Virus record (IMG/VR): IMGVR_UViG_3300021961_000103
Location: 1-59,749 of that record
DNA length: 59,749 nt
Direction: 5' to 3' (one strand)
From: a virus
Of the stretch, positions 32,797 through 46,263 are shown piece by piece. The number at the start of each line of letters is the position of its first letter. Within the stretch, counting starts at the first letter, position 1. Under the pieces are notes generated by a model. That model worked only from the letters and a program-made list of their open reading frames with translations, searched no databases and was not told the origin of the DNA. The position numbers were made by a program, and so were the translations under genes.

Positions 32797-33444
32797 CTAT
32801 ACGTCCACAAAATTTGTTAATGATTGGATTCTGATAGTGTAATCGATCTGTATCAACCTGTTCAACGACTTTTGGACGGGATGGAATATGACGTGTGTCA
32901 AGAGTTTGCCAGCCCCCGCTGTGCCTTCATTTGTGAATAGTCCCAATTCATCAAACACATATGTGTCATTCAACGTGGTTGTATTATCAAAAGCTTGTTG
33001 GCCTGCAGGCTCACCGAAATCTAATAAACATGTTGCTATCAAATCTGTGTAGGTGTTTCCTGTAGTGTGTGAAATTGTTAACTTGTTTCTTGCTGTGTCA
33101 GTATTGGATGATGATGTGTCGTTTATAGTCTTGTAATAAGTTCGATTGTAAAGATTAGCATTGGAACCAGTGGCGTTGGGTGTCAAATATGTGATATTAC
33201 CTGAAGCGTCTACTGTGGTTCCACCATTTCCAAAATGCATTTCTTCCATGAAGCCAGTGGTCCTGTTGGCCAAGGATTGTGCCAATGCCACGGAAAAATT
33301 TTCATAGTGGATGGCATTCTTCTTGTCCACATACACTTGACCTGTTTCAGGGTCATGAATTTTGATGTAACCTTGAATATCTATGCCTTGCTGTTCGTCT
33401 GGCTTCTTAGATTCCGGTTGTGGTGTTTGTTCTTGCTGTGACAT
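32797..33444 (-). CDS. Virion structural protein, fibre-base or baseplate-associated
   Basis: A 215-residue protein. The first ~22 residues are charged, Gln/Pro-rich and probably disordered; then 'IQGYIKIHDPETGQVYVDKK' and 'NAIHYENFSVALAQSLAN', and a beta-rich end 'LNRLIQIDYTIRIQSLTNF'. I associate this 'NAIHYxN' type with small structural proteins encoded beside fibres in T4-like marine phages. A CTAAATA box lies 5 nt before the ATG. Confidence 0.82.
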   Translation of the reverse strand: MSQQEQTPQPESKKPDEQQGIDIQGYIKIHDPETGQVYVDKKNAIHYENFSVALAQSLANRTTGFMEEMHFGNGGTTVDASGNITYLTPNATGSNANLYNRTYYKTINDTSSSNTDTARNKLTISHTTGNTYTDLIATCLLDFGEPAGQQAFDNTTTLNDTYVFDELGLFTNEGTAGAGKLLTHVIFHPVQKSLNRLIQIDYTIRIQSLTNFVDV

Positions 33445-33449
33445 CTTGT

Positions 33450-33456
33450 TATTTAG
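33450..33456 (-). promoter_or_regulatory. Late-type box CTAAATA before the 215-residue virion gene
   Basis: Minus strand CTAAATA, then 5 nt (ACAAG), then the ATG at 33444. It keeps the TAAATA core of the T4 late consensus. Confidence 0.45.
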
Positions 33457-33477
33457 CGAGTCCTTTTCTCATGTGTT

Positions 33478-36400
33478 TTAATTTTCGGGCAGTTCTGCGG
33501 GATGTTGTTGTAAGAATGATACCTCTTCTCCTGTAGATGCTTGCAGTCCTAACCCATCAGCGGCTGTGCCGGATCCTGCATTGTACCATGTTGTGCCTGT
33601 TTTCTTGGTTACTCTTACCATCACACCAGTAGCAGGAGCAGTTCCCAATGTAATAGTGCTTGATCCATCCACTGTGTAGTCGGTGATCTTGGTTCCTCCC
33701 AATTGTACCACCAACTGATTTGTTGCTGATGCAGTGAATGACACACTGTCAGCATCATTGACCATTGTGAAGGCTGTGGTGCTTCCATCACCCTTAAATG
33801 TAGAAACTTTTACAGTATCTGTGTAAGGAATATTTTGCACCAATGAAGCATCTACCACCTTGGTTCCACTCACCAAAGTGTTTGAAATGGCTGTGCCCAA
33901 AGTTCCACGCATGATCTGTCCCAAAGTGTTCCCATCTTTGGTAAAATATGTGATCCTTTCTTTGCCTATCCAGACAACACCGGGTATGTTCGCGGAAGGA
34001 TTTGGATTAGCCAGCACCGAAGCATCTGCAACGATTATGCTGGTGTCTGTTTGTGTGAGAGCTTGAGCCAGCGTGGTGGTGTGTGTCTTGCTTAATCTTC
34101 TATAATGATATCTGTTGAGAATATCTTTGAAAATTCTATAACCCATGGCTGGTTGTGAAACTGTGCCGGTCACATACGAAATCACTACATCCTTGACTGT
34201 GCCGTCCCCTATGACCGATTCAGGAATGATTATCTCGTTTCCTTCAACCCTATAATCATGGTTGGCAGTTAGGTGCTGTTTGTCGAGATGCACGAATGTG
34301 TAATCTGCACTGACAGGAGCATTGGCCAAAGTAAAATGGACGTCTCCCTGACCTTGATCATATGCGTAATCTTCCCAACGCTCTGTTCTCATGTTCATCT
34401 GGTTGTGGTTTCTAAAAGTTGTCACATATATTTTTTCATTGTTGATGCTCGATGAATCATTGCCAGTTATCGAAGACCAACCATCACGTAGAGTCATAAC
34501 TGATGCGTTGGTGTCTAATTCATAATCGTGTCCTATCTTGAGCATGACTGCCACAGTCTCTCCAACCGCCGGAGCTGTGTTTAGGGTCACTGTTACAACA
34601 TCGGACGAGTCATTGTTCAATGTGTAGTCAGAATTGACTGAAGAGTCATCTCCTTGGTAAATTCCATTCACCCAAACTTCGACCGTGCTGTCAGTTGCCT
34701 CAATCTTTTTGAAATTGTTGTTGGGCACGAAGAAAGTCCTTGTGGATCCATCTCCGCTGAAATATCTAACCACCGGTGGACTCAATCTGTATCTGTTGGT
34801 CGATGATGTGCCGGACACTCCTTCAACGATGATTTTGTGTTCGTATGGTCCGATCAATCCAGGTCTTGGATTGAGCGAAACTTTATTTTTGTTAGCTCCT
34901 GTGGTCGGCACTGTGTACTCAGTGGTGACCATCTCGCTGTATGCTATGCTTCCGGAAACATTGAAGAAATGCACGAATATCTTGGATCCTTCTGCAGGAG
35001 CGGAAGAGAAAGTAATTTTGGTTATGCCGCTGTCGCCTGTTTCGTCTGCGGTGATGTTTGTGTTGTCAGCAGTAAATGTGGTGTCATCACAAGTGGGTGT
35101 GAGTTGGTTGAGTGTGACCGATGTCTTAATTCCGTTGACTGTGACATAAGTCTGTTGGATGGAATCTCTGGACACATTAAGATTAAACTGCGTGGTACTG
35201 CCATCGCCATCTAACTCAAATTCTGCTACCAGCGTGTCCACAGATGCGTCCACCGTGTGTACAGTCACCACTGCCATGTTAGCAGGAGCAGTGTTGAATG
35301 TCACTGTCTTTGCCACAACATCGAGTTCGTAGTCTGTGGAATCTGCCTGGTTGAACTGATTGTCAACATACACTCTCACACTGTCCAGGGTGCTGATCTT
35401 TCCTGGCACATTGAACGACTTGGTCGAACCATCTCCATAGTAAGTTGCTCTGGCCATCATTCCACTGCCCGTGGATGGTGCTGTGTAAATTTTCATGTCC
35501 AGCGTGTCATACACTCCGCCCGGCAACACTTCCTCAGGTGCATGTGCAGAATATTCTGAAATGAATGCATCGCCTACTACTTCAATGTCTTCCGCTTTGG
35601 TGCCCAATGTTGTGGTGAAAGATTTGGAATCAACCACTTGGTCAACATTTCTTAGTTCAGTAGGATCAATCACATCCTGCTCAGTTGCGTCATATCTTGC
35701 AATATCGTATGGCTCAACATCGTATCCTTCGCCTTCTTCGAACTTCAATCCTACTAATCTAGTGCCAGGATATTCTAAACCCGTCATCAATTGTGCATAC
35801 GCATCTATGTTTGTTGAACCATCACCGATGAGTCCTGCCATTCCCGCTGTAGGCGAATAGTATGAATTGATTCTGTCTGTTGCCGACCATTCAGTGAGCA
35901 CAGTAAGATATCCAGCCGTGGATGAATCAGACAACAACACGTCCTTGTCATATGTCAAGTCACTGGTGAATGCTGTGTGTACCCTGTATATTTTTTTACC
36001 AACTCGTATGTTGTCGTTTACAGCATATGGTGTGAACTGAGCCCATTCCTTGATCACAGAATTCGATATTTCTTTGTTGCTGTTCAATCTATCAAACTTG
36101 ATGATGCTGTCGAAACTTCTTACCTTGTTGTTGACCAATCTTGCCGCCACAACAGCAGGTGTTGTTGGATCGCCACCAGTTAGGGTGACTGTTGGTGTTG
36201 TGGTATAACCGCTGCCAGATGCTGTGACTTTGATCGATGTTATTTCACCACCACTCACAACAGCAGTTGCGACAGCTCCGGAACCGCCTCCGCCTGTGAT
36301 AGTGACAGTAGGAGTAGAAGTGTAACCAGAACCTTTGGTTCCTACATCTATGGATCCTACTTTAAACTTGTAATTGTCTGAATAGAACTTCCATGGATTG

Positions 36401-39400
36401 TAATTGTACACATCAAAATAAGTGCTGTCGTCTTCAAATACTCTTGGTGCTACATAAGTTTTGTTTTGACTGTCATAGTAAGATTTGTTATCGAAGTCTG
36501 TCACATCGCCTTCGAGAGTTTCTAAATTTTTGTGCTGTTCTAATGTTTCCCTTATCTTGGTTTTAAATGGCAACACTTCTTGGATGAATTCTGTGACAGC
36601 CGATGTTGTGTTCAGCCTAAATTCCGGTGGTTGCTCTAACTTGTTGTATGTGCTGATCAGTTTGACGAAAGATGACTTGAACAACCAATCAAGGTTTTTC
36701 TGTTCTTGTTCAGCATATCTTACGAGTGTGAAGAACATCTTGTTGAATTCTAACAAGTCTGCGTCGATGAATATGTCCTTCTGCAGTCCATCAAACAAGA
36801 ATCTTATTTCAGTGGTTGCTCTTTCATCGAACACATTATTAGAATATGTGTCACCATCGTATCCAAGATTAGATCCGCTGGTGTCATACAGATTAGTTTT
36901 GATTTTTAAAGTGCCATCCTCGGATGCTATTGTGTCGAAACTGTTGTATGTCTTCTTGTAAAATCTAAATTTTCCATCATAACTGGATTTGACCTTTATG
37001 ATTGTGCCTATCGCATATTCGGTGGTTCTCATTGCACGCTCATTTGCCACCGTGTAATCAGGAGTCAGGGTAGAATCGTATCCGCTTGCGTACCAATCAG
37101 TGTATTCCCAATACCTTTTGGTGTCATATGATTGAACTTTGGTGGTTCTGAACTTCCTGTTCTCATCGAAAGTGTTTATGGTCCATCGATTGCCGGCACG
37201 TGAGTCGAATTCAACCAAGACTTTGTCATTGGTGTTGTAGGTTTCTGTGTTTAGATATGTGAGATCGGTGTCAGTATCAACTTTGATTTTGTAACCTTCC
37301 ACGATCTTGCTCGGCAATGGTTCCTGCTTGAGCCAATTTGTCAGTGTCTTGTTGCCAGCGTATTGTTTTTTTGCCAATGCTTTGTTGGCGAACTCGATCA
37401 TATTTTGCAACGCCGCGAATCTGTCTTTGAACATAGACTGTCTCGGTCTGTTCAATATACCATACCACATGGTGGATGGGAAACTGACGTCTGGCACTGT
37501 TCTACCATTTATGTCGTTGCCCTCCAATGAGTCCTTCATTTTTTCAATCAGCTGTGTCGGAATGTTTGTGGTGGTGTCATTTTCAGAAATTAAAACATAC
37601 TCTTTGTGTGGTTGTATCTCAGACTCGCTTTGGTTTTCAAAACGCAGACTCAATTCATTGGTTATCCTGTTAGGATTGTATGAAACTAAGAGTGCATCAT
37701 CTCTAACCACAGCACTGTATTCTTGGCTGTATGATTTCGGATCAATTATGGACTGTGCAATCTGATTGGCTGTGACTGTTCTAAACAACACTTGCGGTAA
37801 CACAGTTGGGTTAGAAACCCAGAAGAAATATTTGTTCTTGAACTGTTGCACATTGGGATCGTAAACTGATTTGACCACGTAGTTTGATTGTGCAGTTCCT
37901 GTGATTCCTAAACTTTCTCCTTCTTGCGTTCCTGCAAGGTTGTTGTACTGTTCCGGAGTGTACTCGCTTTCTGTCCATTCATTTGCCTGCACTGTGGAAC
38001 TCGGATGAAGTTTGCCCCAATTCAACAATCTAAAATTCAAATCACCCTGTTCGTACCAAGCAAACTTAAACTTGGAAGTGTCCAACCAGACCTGCCCGGT
38101 GTTAGTTTGTGTCCATGAATCGTAATCTGCAGGATCGTAAGGAGTTTTGTAAGATATGTTTTGCTCGACTCTACCGAATAATTTGCCTTTGGCTGGGTCT
38201 ATGTGTTCTAATCTTGATATCAATGATGGACGCTGTTTGTTCACAACCTGCACTGTTTTAGTTTTATTATGATCCACCAAAGTTGGTTGAGTTTGTATCA
38301 ATTCCCATCCACTCGCATCTGTTGATTGTTTTTTAAACCAATATACTTGACCCGCTCCCGAATAAGTGGAGTCTCCGGATCCAATCACGCTCTGGCCGGG
38401 TGCACCAACAAATATCGATCTGTTGTATGATGCCAGCGCCGAACCAAACTTGTCATTGGATGAAAGATCCTTGGGTTGTAATTCAGATTCGTAAACAAAT
38501 TTAGTATCTAATTTGGAAAACACAAATGCGGCGCCGGTGTTAGAAACAGTGCTTACAAATGAAGTTGCTTTGCCGTCGAATGTTGTTTCCGCAGTCACAG
38601 TAGACCCATCCGTCAAAAATTTGTCAAAAGTTGTTTTTTGCTTGGGTCCGAAATTTAAAGAATGCACAATTAATCTTTTGCCATCAACAGCAACACGCTG
38701 ACCAAACTTGCTGTTGGCTTTGTACACGGGTTGATTGATTGTCTGATACAACTTGTACTGCGAAATCACTATGGCATCACCTATCGAAGGAGTTGTTCCG
38801 AATGTCACAACATTGCCCGACGTGGTATAATCATATACTGTGTTGCCGTTCACAGAAACCGAAACTGTATCAGATGACACAGTGAAGTTTGGAGTGAATG
38901 CGTTTGTGGATCCGTCCCCGATGTGCGAGGATGAATTTAATTTGTAATAATACACAGCGCCTTGTGGATTTTCATTTACTATGGTTTGTGGTGACCCGAT
39001 CAACAAGTCCTTGTCTGTGGCGCTGATGCCCACTGAATACCCGAAGTTGGCGCCTTGATTATTAGGACTGGTTATTTCTTGTGTTTGATAGTAGTAAGTG
39101 TCATCGTTTAATCTATAAACATAGACAGAACCAGAGTCTGTGGCGCTGTCGCCGAATGACGATGAGTCGAGATCATAATATGGCGAACTGATTGTGAGCA
39201 CCTTAGCATCATCGCTGACTGCCATGGAGAATCCAAACTTATCTATCGATTGGGATGAACTGCCTGGTGTGAGTGTTTGATTGTATATGTACTTGCCGCT
39301 TGTCTTCTTGTAAACGTAAACTTTGCCTGAATGCAATCCGGAATCACTGGCAAGTGTGGTGCTGGACGGCGCTCCAACAAACAGATATGTGCCATCAGAC

Positions 39401-42400
39401 GAAGAAGCCACAGACCATCCAAAGTACTCGTCGCTGCCTAATGTCGGGGATGCCACAGATTGGGTGATACCCCAACTGCCATACTGATCTTTGGTCATAA
39501 TGTGCACCAAACCTTGATTAGTTTCTGTTGTGGTACCTACCACTGACGATATGGATACCAAACTGGACGAATCTTCTAACCATAAATTTTCTGTGGTGAA
39601 AACTCCACTTATTACCTTGACATACAACACATTATTTGTTGTGTCGTTTATCAAGATCCTTCCTGTGGCTTCACTGTCTGTGCCGTATATGAGTTGTCCG
39701 GGTACAAAAGATGTGTAAGCGGAAGCAAGATTCAATCTCATAATGGACTTGGAATAAGGTGAACCAGAGTATACTGTGTTTCCGTCGCCTGACACTGCAA
39801 CACTGGTGCCATTTTTGTCTGAAGAATCTGAATTCAAATATGTGTACACCACTTCGTTTTTGAGCTTGAAATTGTCTGCATCAGAGTTCCTTGTGTAAAT
39901 CACCGCGGCATTTTCGTTGGGTGATCCTATCACTAATACTGTACCGTTGTTTGAATTGATTCCCACTGCAGAACCAAAATTAGTGTCTGCCGCTGTAGAT
40001 ATTAAACTCTTAAATTTTTGTTTTTTCTCGAACACAGAGTTGTTGTTGAGTTGATATATCTTCCATAAGCCTGTGTTAGTCTTGTATCCATTATCAACAA
40101 ACACGGTGTCGCCTGTTGAAAATCCATTGATGGGAGTGATGTTTACAATGTCATCCACACTCGAAAGTCTCACAGAAGTCAATTTCATGATGGTGCCGTT
40201 TTGCTTTGTGCTGTCGAATGTTTCAACGAATGGAACACTGAACTTGTACAATCCATCTGTGCTGTCCGGTGATTCAGTTACCTTGTGGATGCCATCGATG
40301 GCATTGTCAAAATTCTTGACCACAATGTAATCTCCGGGATTAAGTCCGTGTGGGTTATATGTGGTGAACTGAAGTATTCCATCTCTGGCTTCATAAAATT
40401 CTATATAATTGTCTATGGTCGTAGCTCTATAAATCTCCCAGTCCTTGTTGGCAGTGTTGGCCAACCAGATCCTATCTCCTTCGAACATATTTGCGACTGA
40501 AAGATTAAGCAACTGTGATTCGTCATAGGCGTTAAATTTTGCTTGATGTGGTTGTACATAACCAGCCATCGGATACTGGAAAATATGATCCGGGGTGTTA
40601 AGTGTGTCATATGAATATTTTGCAAAAGTAGGAAACTGTAATTCGTAGGGTCTGTCCTGCATCTCAGATGCTGAAACATTTATGATATTTTGTGTGTCAT
40701 CGACAACACTTTGCGTGATGTTGTATACTTGCTGTTGCTGTCTGTGTGTTTTGTCATCCAAAGCAAAGAGATAATTTTGATCTGTCCTGTATGACCCAAA
40801 CTCTCCCACTCTGAAAGCATTTTCTTCGTACACATTGTACTCAACTGCATCTTGCACAGTGGTCGGAGACTTGAATCGCTGTATGGGTTTGATTGTGCCT
40901 TTGTCCTTGATCATTCCTTGGTAGAATTTGTATTGGGTCAAATCATCCAATCCCAAGTTCTCCCAATACGTTCTGGTCTGGAAACCTATCAAGTGCTGTG
41001 CATACTTTTGTTGTTCTGCATCAAAGTTTTCTGTATCTAAGGAGTAAAAATCTCTAAACGATTCGGCCTTGGCGTCCCAGTTCGGTAGTAGGTCTTTTTG
41101 CGGCTCACTTGTTTTCAACCTGTAGTAAGAATTGTTGAAGTTTTCTCCGGAATTATGATTACTCAACACAACGTATGTGTTGCTTTGATGGCTGATTACA
41201 TCGCCTTTCTTGTAATCTGTAAATGTTGTCCAGGAATAAACTTTTGCAGTGTCCACGATGTAACCGGGAGCGTAAATATCTCCGTTCCAGTTGGATGTTT
41301 TCCACCCCACCAATTTTACACGGTCCTGTCTGACTCCCATCAAGTCATCATATATCACATCTTTGAATGAAGTCTTGTTGTCCAGTATCAGCACATGTTC
41401 TTTCTGTATGGCCCTGATGTCTGCGTTATAGATTCCATCCTCATCTGGATTGGTTTCTATCACAAATTGTCCATTAGTTCTGTTGGTGGACAAGTTTGTG
41501 GGCTGGATGGGGAATCCATCCTGTTGTAATACTGTATAAAAATTATCACCGCCTATGAGATCATCACCAATTGTGTTTTCCTTCTGGAATTTTAATTTGG
41601 CCGATGCCGGCGAAAGTGTTATGACTGCTGAATTTTCCCATTCCTGGGTGCTCCAAAACAAAAACTCCTTGACTGAAAGATCCCAGTCAATGGGAGTGTT
41701 GAGTTCTGTTGAAAACTCGTCAAACACGAACCCTTTGGTTTTAAGATATTGATCATAACCGTACAAGAAGTTGGCCACTTCCTGTGTGGAACTTACTTCA
41801 GTGCCGTATGTTATGGTTGCGACATTCTGCAGGTAATCCTTGTATTTGTTGACCCTTACTCCACCCTTGAGAGGAAGGCTTGCGCCTATCTTGCTCCAAT
41901 TGTCCTCTTCGAAGGTTTGTCCGCTGGAAATATTGTTGTTGGCTCTGTAGAAGAATCCGCCGTTCTTGACAACCGATCCGGAAGCATAGAATCCATTCGC
42001 TCGCCAATCCACGTACGATTCTGTTGTTGCACCCACCACCACAACACTATTGTTGTTGTTGATCCGAGGTGGGTAATATGAAAATGATCTATCAAAGTTG
42101 TTGTATCCACTCAGTTTGTATCCACCGGCGGATTTTTCAACTATCACACCCGAGTAATTGACATTGTCGATAGGTGCACTTTTAAACAAGTATAAATTGA
42201 AATTTTCTTTAGGAATGTATACACTCTTGTTAGTCGAAGAAGGACTGTAGCTGCCTACCACAACATTCATATTTTCCTTGTTGCTGAATCCACCCAGTTT
42301 GTAGGCCAACTGCACATCAAGATTGGATAACCTATTGGCTATGTAATCGATGCCGAAACCCAAACCTTTGACATAATCATACAACACATTGACATAACCT

Positions 42401-45400
42401 GCGGTTAAAGTTGTCCCCGAAGGAAGGGCATAGTTTGTGATGGTGTCTCGATATTTGCCGTCGTAAACATATTGATCTATTGTGTTCTTTTTAATTCTGG
42501 ACGTGTCGAAATACAATCCTGAATACTGCCCGGGTCTGGCCAAAAATTTTGCTATCTGTAGTGCGAATCTGAATGATGACGATTTCCTCCATGCAGTCTC
42601 TGGTGGGCCCCAATCTCCAAAAACCCAAGAAGATGATTGCAGTTGTTCAGATGATGTGCCGCCTTTGATGATTCCTGCATTGGCAGGATCCAACAATCTT
42701 CCAGCATCGTCTACTGGTATGTTGGAAAGGACTCCGTTTCTGGCATACCTCCTGTAGTATCCTTTTCTCGATCCTTGCGGTATGAACCCTTGTTCAACGT
42801 GTTTCCAAAGCAGTAGGTTGCCTCCTGTGTAAGGAGCTGGTCCATACACTGAATCCCACCATTCTGGTTTCTCTGAAAATTCAAACATCTCCCAAGGAGC
42901 GGTGTGTGGTCTGTCTGTGTCAAACCATAGGTGGTATATCCTTCTCCAAAAACCCTTGAGTTGCGAATCATCGAACTTGGCTTGATAGCCTGTCCATTTG
43001 TACGTCCATGGGTTTCCAGAATCATATGTAGAATTAGTGGAGTAATCGATAGCATTCACGCCCGACCATGTGTAAAATTCTCTGGCTATCAAAGTGTCAT
43101 ACTGGTCAGTGCTGTAATCATTCAATCTATAGAAGCCTGGTTCTAAGTTGATGATGTCATCCTTGTAGATAGTTTTGATATTGTTGTATATTCTCTTTTC
43201 AAACTCTAATAATATGTCATCACGGAAATCATCATATGCCACTGTGATGGAACCATCATGTCCTTCTATCACATTGATGCCTTGTGTTGTAGAATCCTCT
43301 GATTGATAAGTGTCATCCAAAAACTTTCTCGGGGTGTATTTAGGAGCCAAACCCAGATTGGCGGGTGTTGCCGGGATGTACGATCCTTGTGTAGAAACAT
43401 ATTCGTCTATGATGATGACATCTCCCACATTCAAACTTTTTTTTATGTCCACACCGATGATCGCTGTCGAATCTTGTAGATCAGTAAACACATAATCTGT
43501 TCCGTTTAGTATCTGCACATTGTTGATGTAAACGTACACACTTTTCTCCGATAATTTTTCCAGATCGAAAGCACTTGTGATAGGATACGAAGTGATGTTT
43601 GCGTCAGTTACTGTGTAGGACAGTGTGTTCTTATTGGTGCCATATGCCAACATGTCAGATGAAAAGTATGGCATAGAACTGTTTTTGTTAGAATTGATGT
43701 GTGACAAAAGTAGGTCCAACTGTTCGGCCACTGTGCCGTTGAGTGTCACAGTGTCGCAAGCTGAAATTAAAGATTTCTTGATTTTTTCATAGTCATTGGA
43801 CGAAGATCTGAACGCAGACACAATGTCCAAAACAGGATCTCTGGTCAACACAGACGCCAATGGTGCACTGCTGGAATGTTGCAAAAATTTAGTAGAATAA
43901 GCAAAAACATTGTCAAGATCTCTGCTGTTGTTGGCCCCCGATACCAATCCAGTGAATGAGGGGTGGTTTTGCACACCGGTCTTATAGTGTGAAGATATGT
44001 CACCGTGTGTGAAAGATAAAAGATTCTTGTTCAATGGGTTTCCGACCACTGTCACAGGAACTTCCCAAAAACCATTTGTGGTAGGAAAATCTCTCTCAGA
44101 GTAAGACTTGATGGTTATCTGAGTTCCTTGTGGTTGTTTTTTGTTCAACCGGACTATCAAGTTCTTGTTGGTGTTCTTCCTCACATAATCTTTGGTCAAC
44201 TCACCGTCTATGAAAACTTGTAGTGTGATGTCGGTCAATTGTGCAGAATTTCTCCACGCCTTGACTTCAAAGTCTGTTTGATCCTTGTTGGCTGTGTATT
44301 CTTCTATGCGTTGTTGAGGATGTTCGATTACATTTTTCTTCCAGTTGTTGGAAAGTGTGTACGAACTACCCGAATTCACTTTCAAAAAATACTGTCTGAG
44401 GTTGAATGTTTCAAGGCCTTGGTCTGTTATGTGCTGGAATGTGTCCTTGTTGAAAGAATCATTCAGCTGAATGTCCGACAACAATCCATATCTTTGGTAA
44501 ATCACATTTGTGTTGTACACAGTGTCAGGAGTTCCTTGAGTCGAATCAGTGGCAACTTCGAACAGTGTGGAACCAGCAAATGTAGTCGACAGATAGGTGT
44601 CATTTTTTGATAAACTTATTCCGGCATCATCGAAAACATCAAACAAAGGCTTCTGTTGCAACTTTGTCTTTGCCTGGCTCGACACCCATGCACCGTTTTT
44701 GTAATGGTATGTCTTGCCTTTTTGCGTTTTACCTTTTTTGACGAATATGCTCTGTCCCTCTTGCACAGTGGTGGAATCATCATCGAACGTGATCCTTAGA
44801 CTGCTGTCTCCCAGAACTACAAACTTGACGGTAAAAATTTTATTCTTTTGCTCAGGATCATTAGGAAACACGATAGTGGAGCCTTCGGTCACTGTGGTCT
44901 GATCAATGCTCAATCCTAACGCACCCTGCAGATTGCTGAATGCATCAGTGGTCTTGGTATCGACAAAATCAACTCCCTTGCCTCTGCTACCGTGATTGAA
45001 CAGTTGCAATCCTGGTATGAATTCTACTATAGGTCTTTTGGCTCTCTGGTTTTCATTCAGAGTTGTTTGAAGATTGTTTTTAAGATTGGCTGTCTCTATG
45101 ACCGATCTGTGGAACCATCTGTTGCCTCTGGACCATGCGTTCAAATCCTGTGATGCTCTGTTTATGGTCCAGTAATCAGGAAACTCAATTATACCTATGG
45201 TTTCGCCCCAACCCTTGGAATCCCAACCAGTCACTCCGTTGTAGTCCCATGGTTCAATCTCGCTGATTCCATAAAGCTCATAAACCAATTGATCTTTCTG
45301 CTCTACCAACATGATACTTCTGCCAACATTTTCAACGTAGAACGTCTGTGGTCTGTCGGACACTGGATCACCCTGGAATGTTATCTTCTGCCCTGATGAA

Positions 45401-46263
45401 TAAACAAGGCCAAGACTGTCTGTGAATCCATTTACTCCTATAAGGTTTTCCTGGATGTCGAAATTTTCATTGGCAAGGTCTTTGATTATTAATCGACCCT
45501 GCATAGGTTGATGATCTTCGCATTGGTAATATAAAACAGTTTCCGGTATAGTAGACGAATCCGACGTCGGAATGTACAAAGTTACCTCGCCCGACGAGGC
45601 TCCGTTGTTGTTCACGTAATCTGTGTTAGCTGTGCTGTCACGTCCTGTGCCATAATCTGTCTTGATCCAAAAATTCATGCCCGGAGCGTTGATTACAAAC
45701 TTGTAAGTGTTGCCTCTGTACACAGTGATGTCAGGATTTACATTGGCCTTGTTGTTGAACTTCCATCCCGTTAAACCTTCATTTGTTACATTAATAGTGA
45801 TCACACTTCCGGGGTTGTCTATGTTAGACTGCACCGAGATAGGACCATTAGGGATCCAGTAATACTCTCTGAAGTTGATGAGTTTGTCTGCGTCTACCGG
45901 CGGAGCATATGAGTAAAAATCACTTTGCCATAGTTTGTCGTGTCTGTACTTGTCACCACCGCGTGCACCTATTTCATTGACCACATCTATGTATGGTGCA
46001 ATGAAATCAATTTCGGAACCATTAGATTTATAAGTTGTAGCTGTTTCCAGTTGATAATTTTGTCTCTCTTTGCTCTGTTCTTGAAGATATGTGTCATCCT
46101 TCCTAAAACTGCTGTGATACTTTTGTCCTACATAAGCATTAACCTTATCCAATGTGGATGGTTCTATGTATTGATCCAGAGTGGAGGATAGGAATTTTTT
46201 ATTCTTTTCGGTTTGAAAAGTTTGTGGTAATAGTTTATGTGAAGGGCGAGTTGATTTTGCCAT
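33478..46263 (-). CDS. Giant virion structural protein (4261 residues)
   Basis: One unbroken frame makes a multi-domain virion protein, probably on the baseplate or tail. The start is coupled to gp6 (TAATG). Visible parts: residues ~155-260, a cupredoxin-like segment ending '[19 protein letters not shown]', with C, H and M spaced as in type-1 copper sites; ~2080-2620, about seven FG-GAP-like repeats ('FGSAVGINS', 'FGWSVASSS', 'FGFSMAVSD', 'FGYSVGISA', 'FGQRVAVDG', 'FGSALASYN'), suggesting a seven-bladed propeller; ~2450 and 3600-4200, several 'GDGST..F' beta modules; ~3310-3370, two 'GSGYT(S/T)TPTVT(I/L)TGG' repeats. The C-terminus is of a type I recall from cyanophage structural proteins. 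It may help hold or recognise the host surface. Confidence 0.9.
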   Translation of the reverse strand: MAKSTRPSHKLLPQTFQTEKNKKFLSSTLDQYIEPSTLDKVNAYVGQKYHSSFRKDDTYLQEQSKERQNYQLETATTYKSNGSEIDFIAPYIDVVNEIGARGGDKYRHDKLWQSDFYSYAPPVDADKLINFREYYWIPNGPISVQSNIDNPGSVITINVTNEGLTGWKFNNKANVNPDITVYRGNTYKFVINAPGMNFWIKTDYGTGRDSTANTDYVNNNGASSGEVTLYIPTSDSSTIPETVLYYQCEDHQPMQGRLIIKDLANENFDIQENLIGVNGFTDSLGLVYSSGQKITFQGDPVSDRPQTFYVENVGRSIMLVEQKDQLVYELYGISEIEPWDYNGVTGWDSKGWGETIGIIEFPDYWTINRASQDLNAWSRGNRWFHRSVIETANLKNNLQTTLNENQRAKRPIVEFIPGLQLFNHGSRGKGVDFVDTKTTDAFSNLQGALGLSIDQTTVTEGSTIVFPNDPEQKNKIFTVKFVVLGDSSLRITFDDDSTTVQEGQSIFVKKGKTQKGKTYHYKNGAWVSSQAKTKLQQKPLFDVFDDAGISLSKNDTYLSTTFAGSTLFEVATDSTQGTPDTVYNTNVIYQRYGLLSDIQLNDSFNKDTFQHITDQGLETFNLRQYFLKVNSGSSYTLSNNWKKNVIEHPQQRIEEYTANKDQTDFEVKAWRNSAQLTDITLQVFIDGELTKDYVRKNTNKNLIVRLNKKQPQGTQITIKSYSERDFPTTNGFWEVPVTVVGNPLNKNLLSFTHGDISSHYKTGVQNHPSFTGLVSGANNSRDLDNVFAYSTKFLQHSSSAPLASVLTRDPVLDIVSAFRSSSNDYEKIKKSLISACDTVTLNGTVAEQLDLLLSHINSNKNSSMPYFSSDMLAYGTNKNTLSYTVTDANITSYPITSAFDLEKLSEKSVYVYINNVQILNGTDYVFTDLQDSTAIIGVDIKKSLNVGDVIIIDEYVSTQGSYIPATPANLGLAPKYTPRKFLDDTYQSEDSTTQGINVIEGHDGSITVAYDDFRDDILLEFEKRIYNNIKTIYKDDIINLEPGFYRLNDYSTDQYDTLIAREFYTWSGVNAIDYSTNSTYDSGNPWTYKWTGYQAKFDDSQLKGFWRRIYHLWFDTDRPHTAPWEMFEFSEKPEWWDSVYGPAPYTGGNLLLWKHVEQGFIPQGSRKGYYRRYARNGVLSNIPVDDAGRLLDPANAGIIKGGTSSEQLQSSSWVFGDWGPPETAWRKSSSFRFALQIAKFLARPGQYSGLYFDTSRIKKNTIDQYVYDGKYRDTITNYALPSGTTLTAGYVNVLYDYVKGLGFGIDYIANRLSNLDVQLAYKLGGFSNKENMNVVVGSYSPSSTNKSVYIPKENFNLYLFKSAPIDNVNYSGVIVEKSAGGYKLSGYNNFDRSFSYYPPRINNNNSVVVVGATTESYVDWRANGFYASGSVVKNGGFFYRANNNISSGQTFEEDNWSKIGASLPLKGGVRVNKYKDYLQNVATITYGTEVSSTQEVANFLYGYDQYLKTKGFVFDEFSTELNTPIDWDLSVKEFLFWSTQEWENSAVITLSPASAKLKFQKENTIGDDLIGGDNFYTVLQQDGFPIQPTNLSTNRTNGQFVIETNPDEDGIYNADIRAIQKEHVLILDNKTSFKDVIYDDLMGVRQDRVKLVGWKTSNWNGDIYAPGYIVDTAKVYSWTTFTDYKKGDVISHQSNTYVVLSNHNSGENFNNSYYRLKTSEPQKDLLPNWDAKAESFRDFYSLDTENFDAEQQKYAQHLIGFQTRTYWENLGLDDLTQYKFYQGMIKDKGTIKPIQRFKSPTTVQDAVEYNVYEENAFRVGEFGSYRTDQNYLFALDDKTHRQQQQVYNITQSVVDDTQNIINVSASEMQDRPYELQFPTFAKYSYDTLNTPDHIFQYPMAGYVQPHQAKFNAYDESQLLNLSVANMFEGDRIWLANTANKDWEIYRATTIDNYIEFYEARDGILQFTTYNPHGLNPGDYIVVKNFDNAIDGIHKVTESPDSTDGLYKFSVPFVETFDSTKQNGTIMKLTSVRLSSVDDIVNITPINGFSTGDTVFVDNGYKTNTGLWKIYQLNNNSVFEKKQKFKSLISTAADTNFGSAVGINSNNGTVLVIGSPNENAAVIYTRNSDADNFKLKNEVVYTYLNSDSSDKNGTSVAVSGDGNTVYSGSPYSKSIMRLNLASAYTSFVPGQLIYGTDSEATGRILINDTTNNVLYVKVISGVFTTENLWLEDSSSLVSISSVVGTTTETNQGLVHIMTKDQYGSWGITQSVASPTLGSDEYFGWSVASSSDGTYLFVGAPSSTTLASDSGLHSGKVYVYKKTSGKYIYNQTLTPGSSSQSIDKFGFSMAVSDDAKVLTISSPYYDLDSSSFGDSATDSGSVYVYRLNDDTYYYQTQEITSPNNQGANFGYSVGISATDKDLLIGSPQTIVNENPQGAVYYYKLNSSSHIGDGSTNAFTPNFTVSSDTVSVSVNGNTVYDYTTSGNVVTFGTTPSIGDAIVISQYKLYQTINQPVYKANSKFGQRVAVDGKRLIVHSLNFGPKQKTTFDKFLTDGSTVTAETTFDGKATSFVSTVSNTGAAFVFSKLDTKFVYESELQPKDLSSNDKFGSALASYNRSIFVGAPGQSVIGSGDSTYSGAGQVYWFKKQSTDASGWELIQTQPTLVDHNKTKTVQVVNKQRPSLISRLEHIDPAKGKLFGRVEQNISYKTPYDPADYDSWTQTNTGQVWLDTSKFKFAWYEQGDLNFRLLNWGKLHPSSTVQANEWTESEYTPEQYNNLAGTQEGESLGITGTAQSNYVVKSVYDPNVQQFKNKYFFWVSNPTVLPQVLFRTVTANQIAQSIIDPKSYSQEYSAVVRDDALLVSYNPNRITNELSLRFENQSESEIQPHKEYVLISENDTTTNIPTQLIEKMKDSLEGNDINGRTVPDVSFPSTMWYGILNRPRQSMFKDRFAALQNMIEFANKALAKKQYAGNKTLTNWLKQEPLPSKIVEGYKIKVDTDTDLTYLNTETYNTNDKVLVEFDSRAGNRWTINTFDENRKFRTTKVQSYDTKRYWEYTDWYASGYDSTLTPDYTVANERAMRTTEYAIGTIIKVKSSYDGKFRFYKKTYNSFDTIASEDGTLKIKTNLYDTSGSNLGYDGDTYSNNVFDERATTEIRFLFDGLQKDIFIDADLLEFNKMFFTLVRYAEQEQKNLDWLFKSSFVKLISTYNKLEQPPEFRLNTTSAVTEFIQEVLPFKTKIRETLEQHKNLETLEGDVTDFDNKSYYDSQNKTYVAPRVFEDDSTYFDVYNYNPWKFYSDNYKFKVGSIDVGTKGSGYTSTPTVTITGGGGSGAVATAVVSGGEITSIKVTASGSGYTTTPTVTLTGGDPTTPAVVAARLVNNKVRSFDSIIKFDRLNSNKEISNSVIKEWAQFTPYAVNDNIRVGKKIYRVHTAFTSDLTYDKDVLLSDSSTAGYLTVLTEWSATDRINSYYSPTAGMAGLIGDGSTNIDAYAQLMTGLEYPGTRLVGLKFEEGEGYDVEPYDIARYDATEQDVIDPTELRNVDQVVDSKSFTTTLGTKAEDIEVVGDAFISEYSAHAPEEVLPGGVYDTLDMKIYTAPSTGSGMMARATYYGDGSTKSFNVPGKISTLDSVRVYVDNQFNQADSTDYELDVVAKTVTFNTAPANMAVVTVHTVDASVDTLVAEFELDGDGSTTQFNLNVSRDSIQQTYVTVNGIKTSVTLNQLTPTCDDTTFTADNTNITADETGDSGITKITFSSAPAEGSKIFVHFFNVSGSIAYSEMVTTEYTVPTTGANKNKVSLNPRPGLIGPYEHKIIVEGVSGTSSTNRYRLSPPVVRYFSGDGSTRTFFVPNNNFKKIEATDSTVEVWVNGIYQGDDSSVNSDYTLNNDSSDVVTVTLNTAPAVGETVAVMLKIGHDYELDTNASVMTLRDGWSSITGNDSSSINNEKIYVTTFRNHNQMNMRTERWEDYAYDQGQGDVHFTLANAPVSADYTFVHLDKQHLTANHDYRVEGNEIIIPESVIGDGTVKDVVISYVTGTVSQPAMGYRIFKDILNRYHYRRLSKTHTTTLAQALTQTDTSIIVADASVLANPNPSANIPGVVWIGKERITYFTKDGNTLGQIMRGTLGTAISNTLVSGTKVVDASLVQNIPYTDTVKVSTFKGDGSTTAFTMVNDADSVSFTASATNQLVVQLGGTKITDYTVDGSSTITLGTAPATGVMVRVTKKTGTTWYNAGSGTAADGLGLQASTGEEVSFLQQHPAELPEN
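38390..40010 (-). repeat. FG-GAP/beta-propeller repeats inside the giant virion protein
   Basis: About seven repeats of 55-90 residues, each with FG-(S/W/F/Y/Q)-x-(V/M/L)-(A/G) and a (I/V)-x-(S/A)-P element, such as '[11 protein letters not shown]', 'LFVGAPSST', 'LTISSPYYD', 'LLIGSPQTI' and 'IFVGAPGQS'. In integrin-alpha-like proteins such repeats form a seven-bladed propeller. One 'GDGST' module interrupts the series near residue 2450. Confidence 0.75.
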
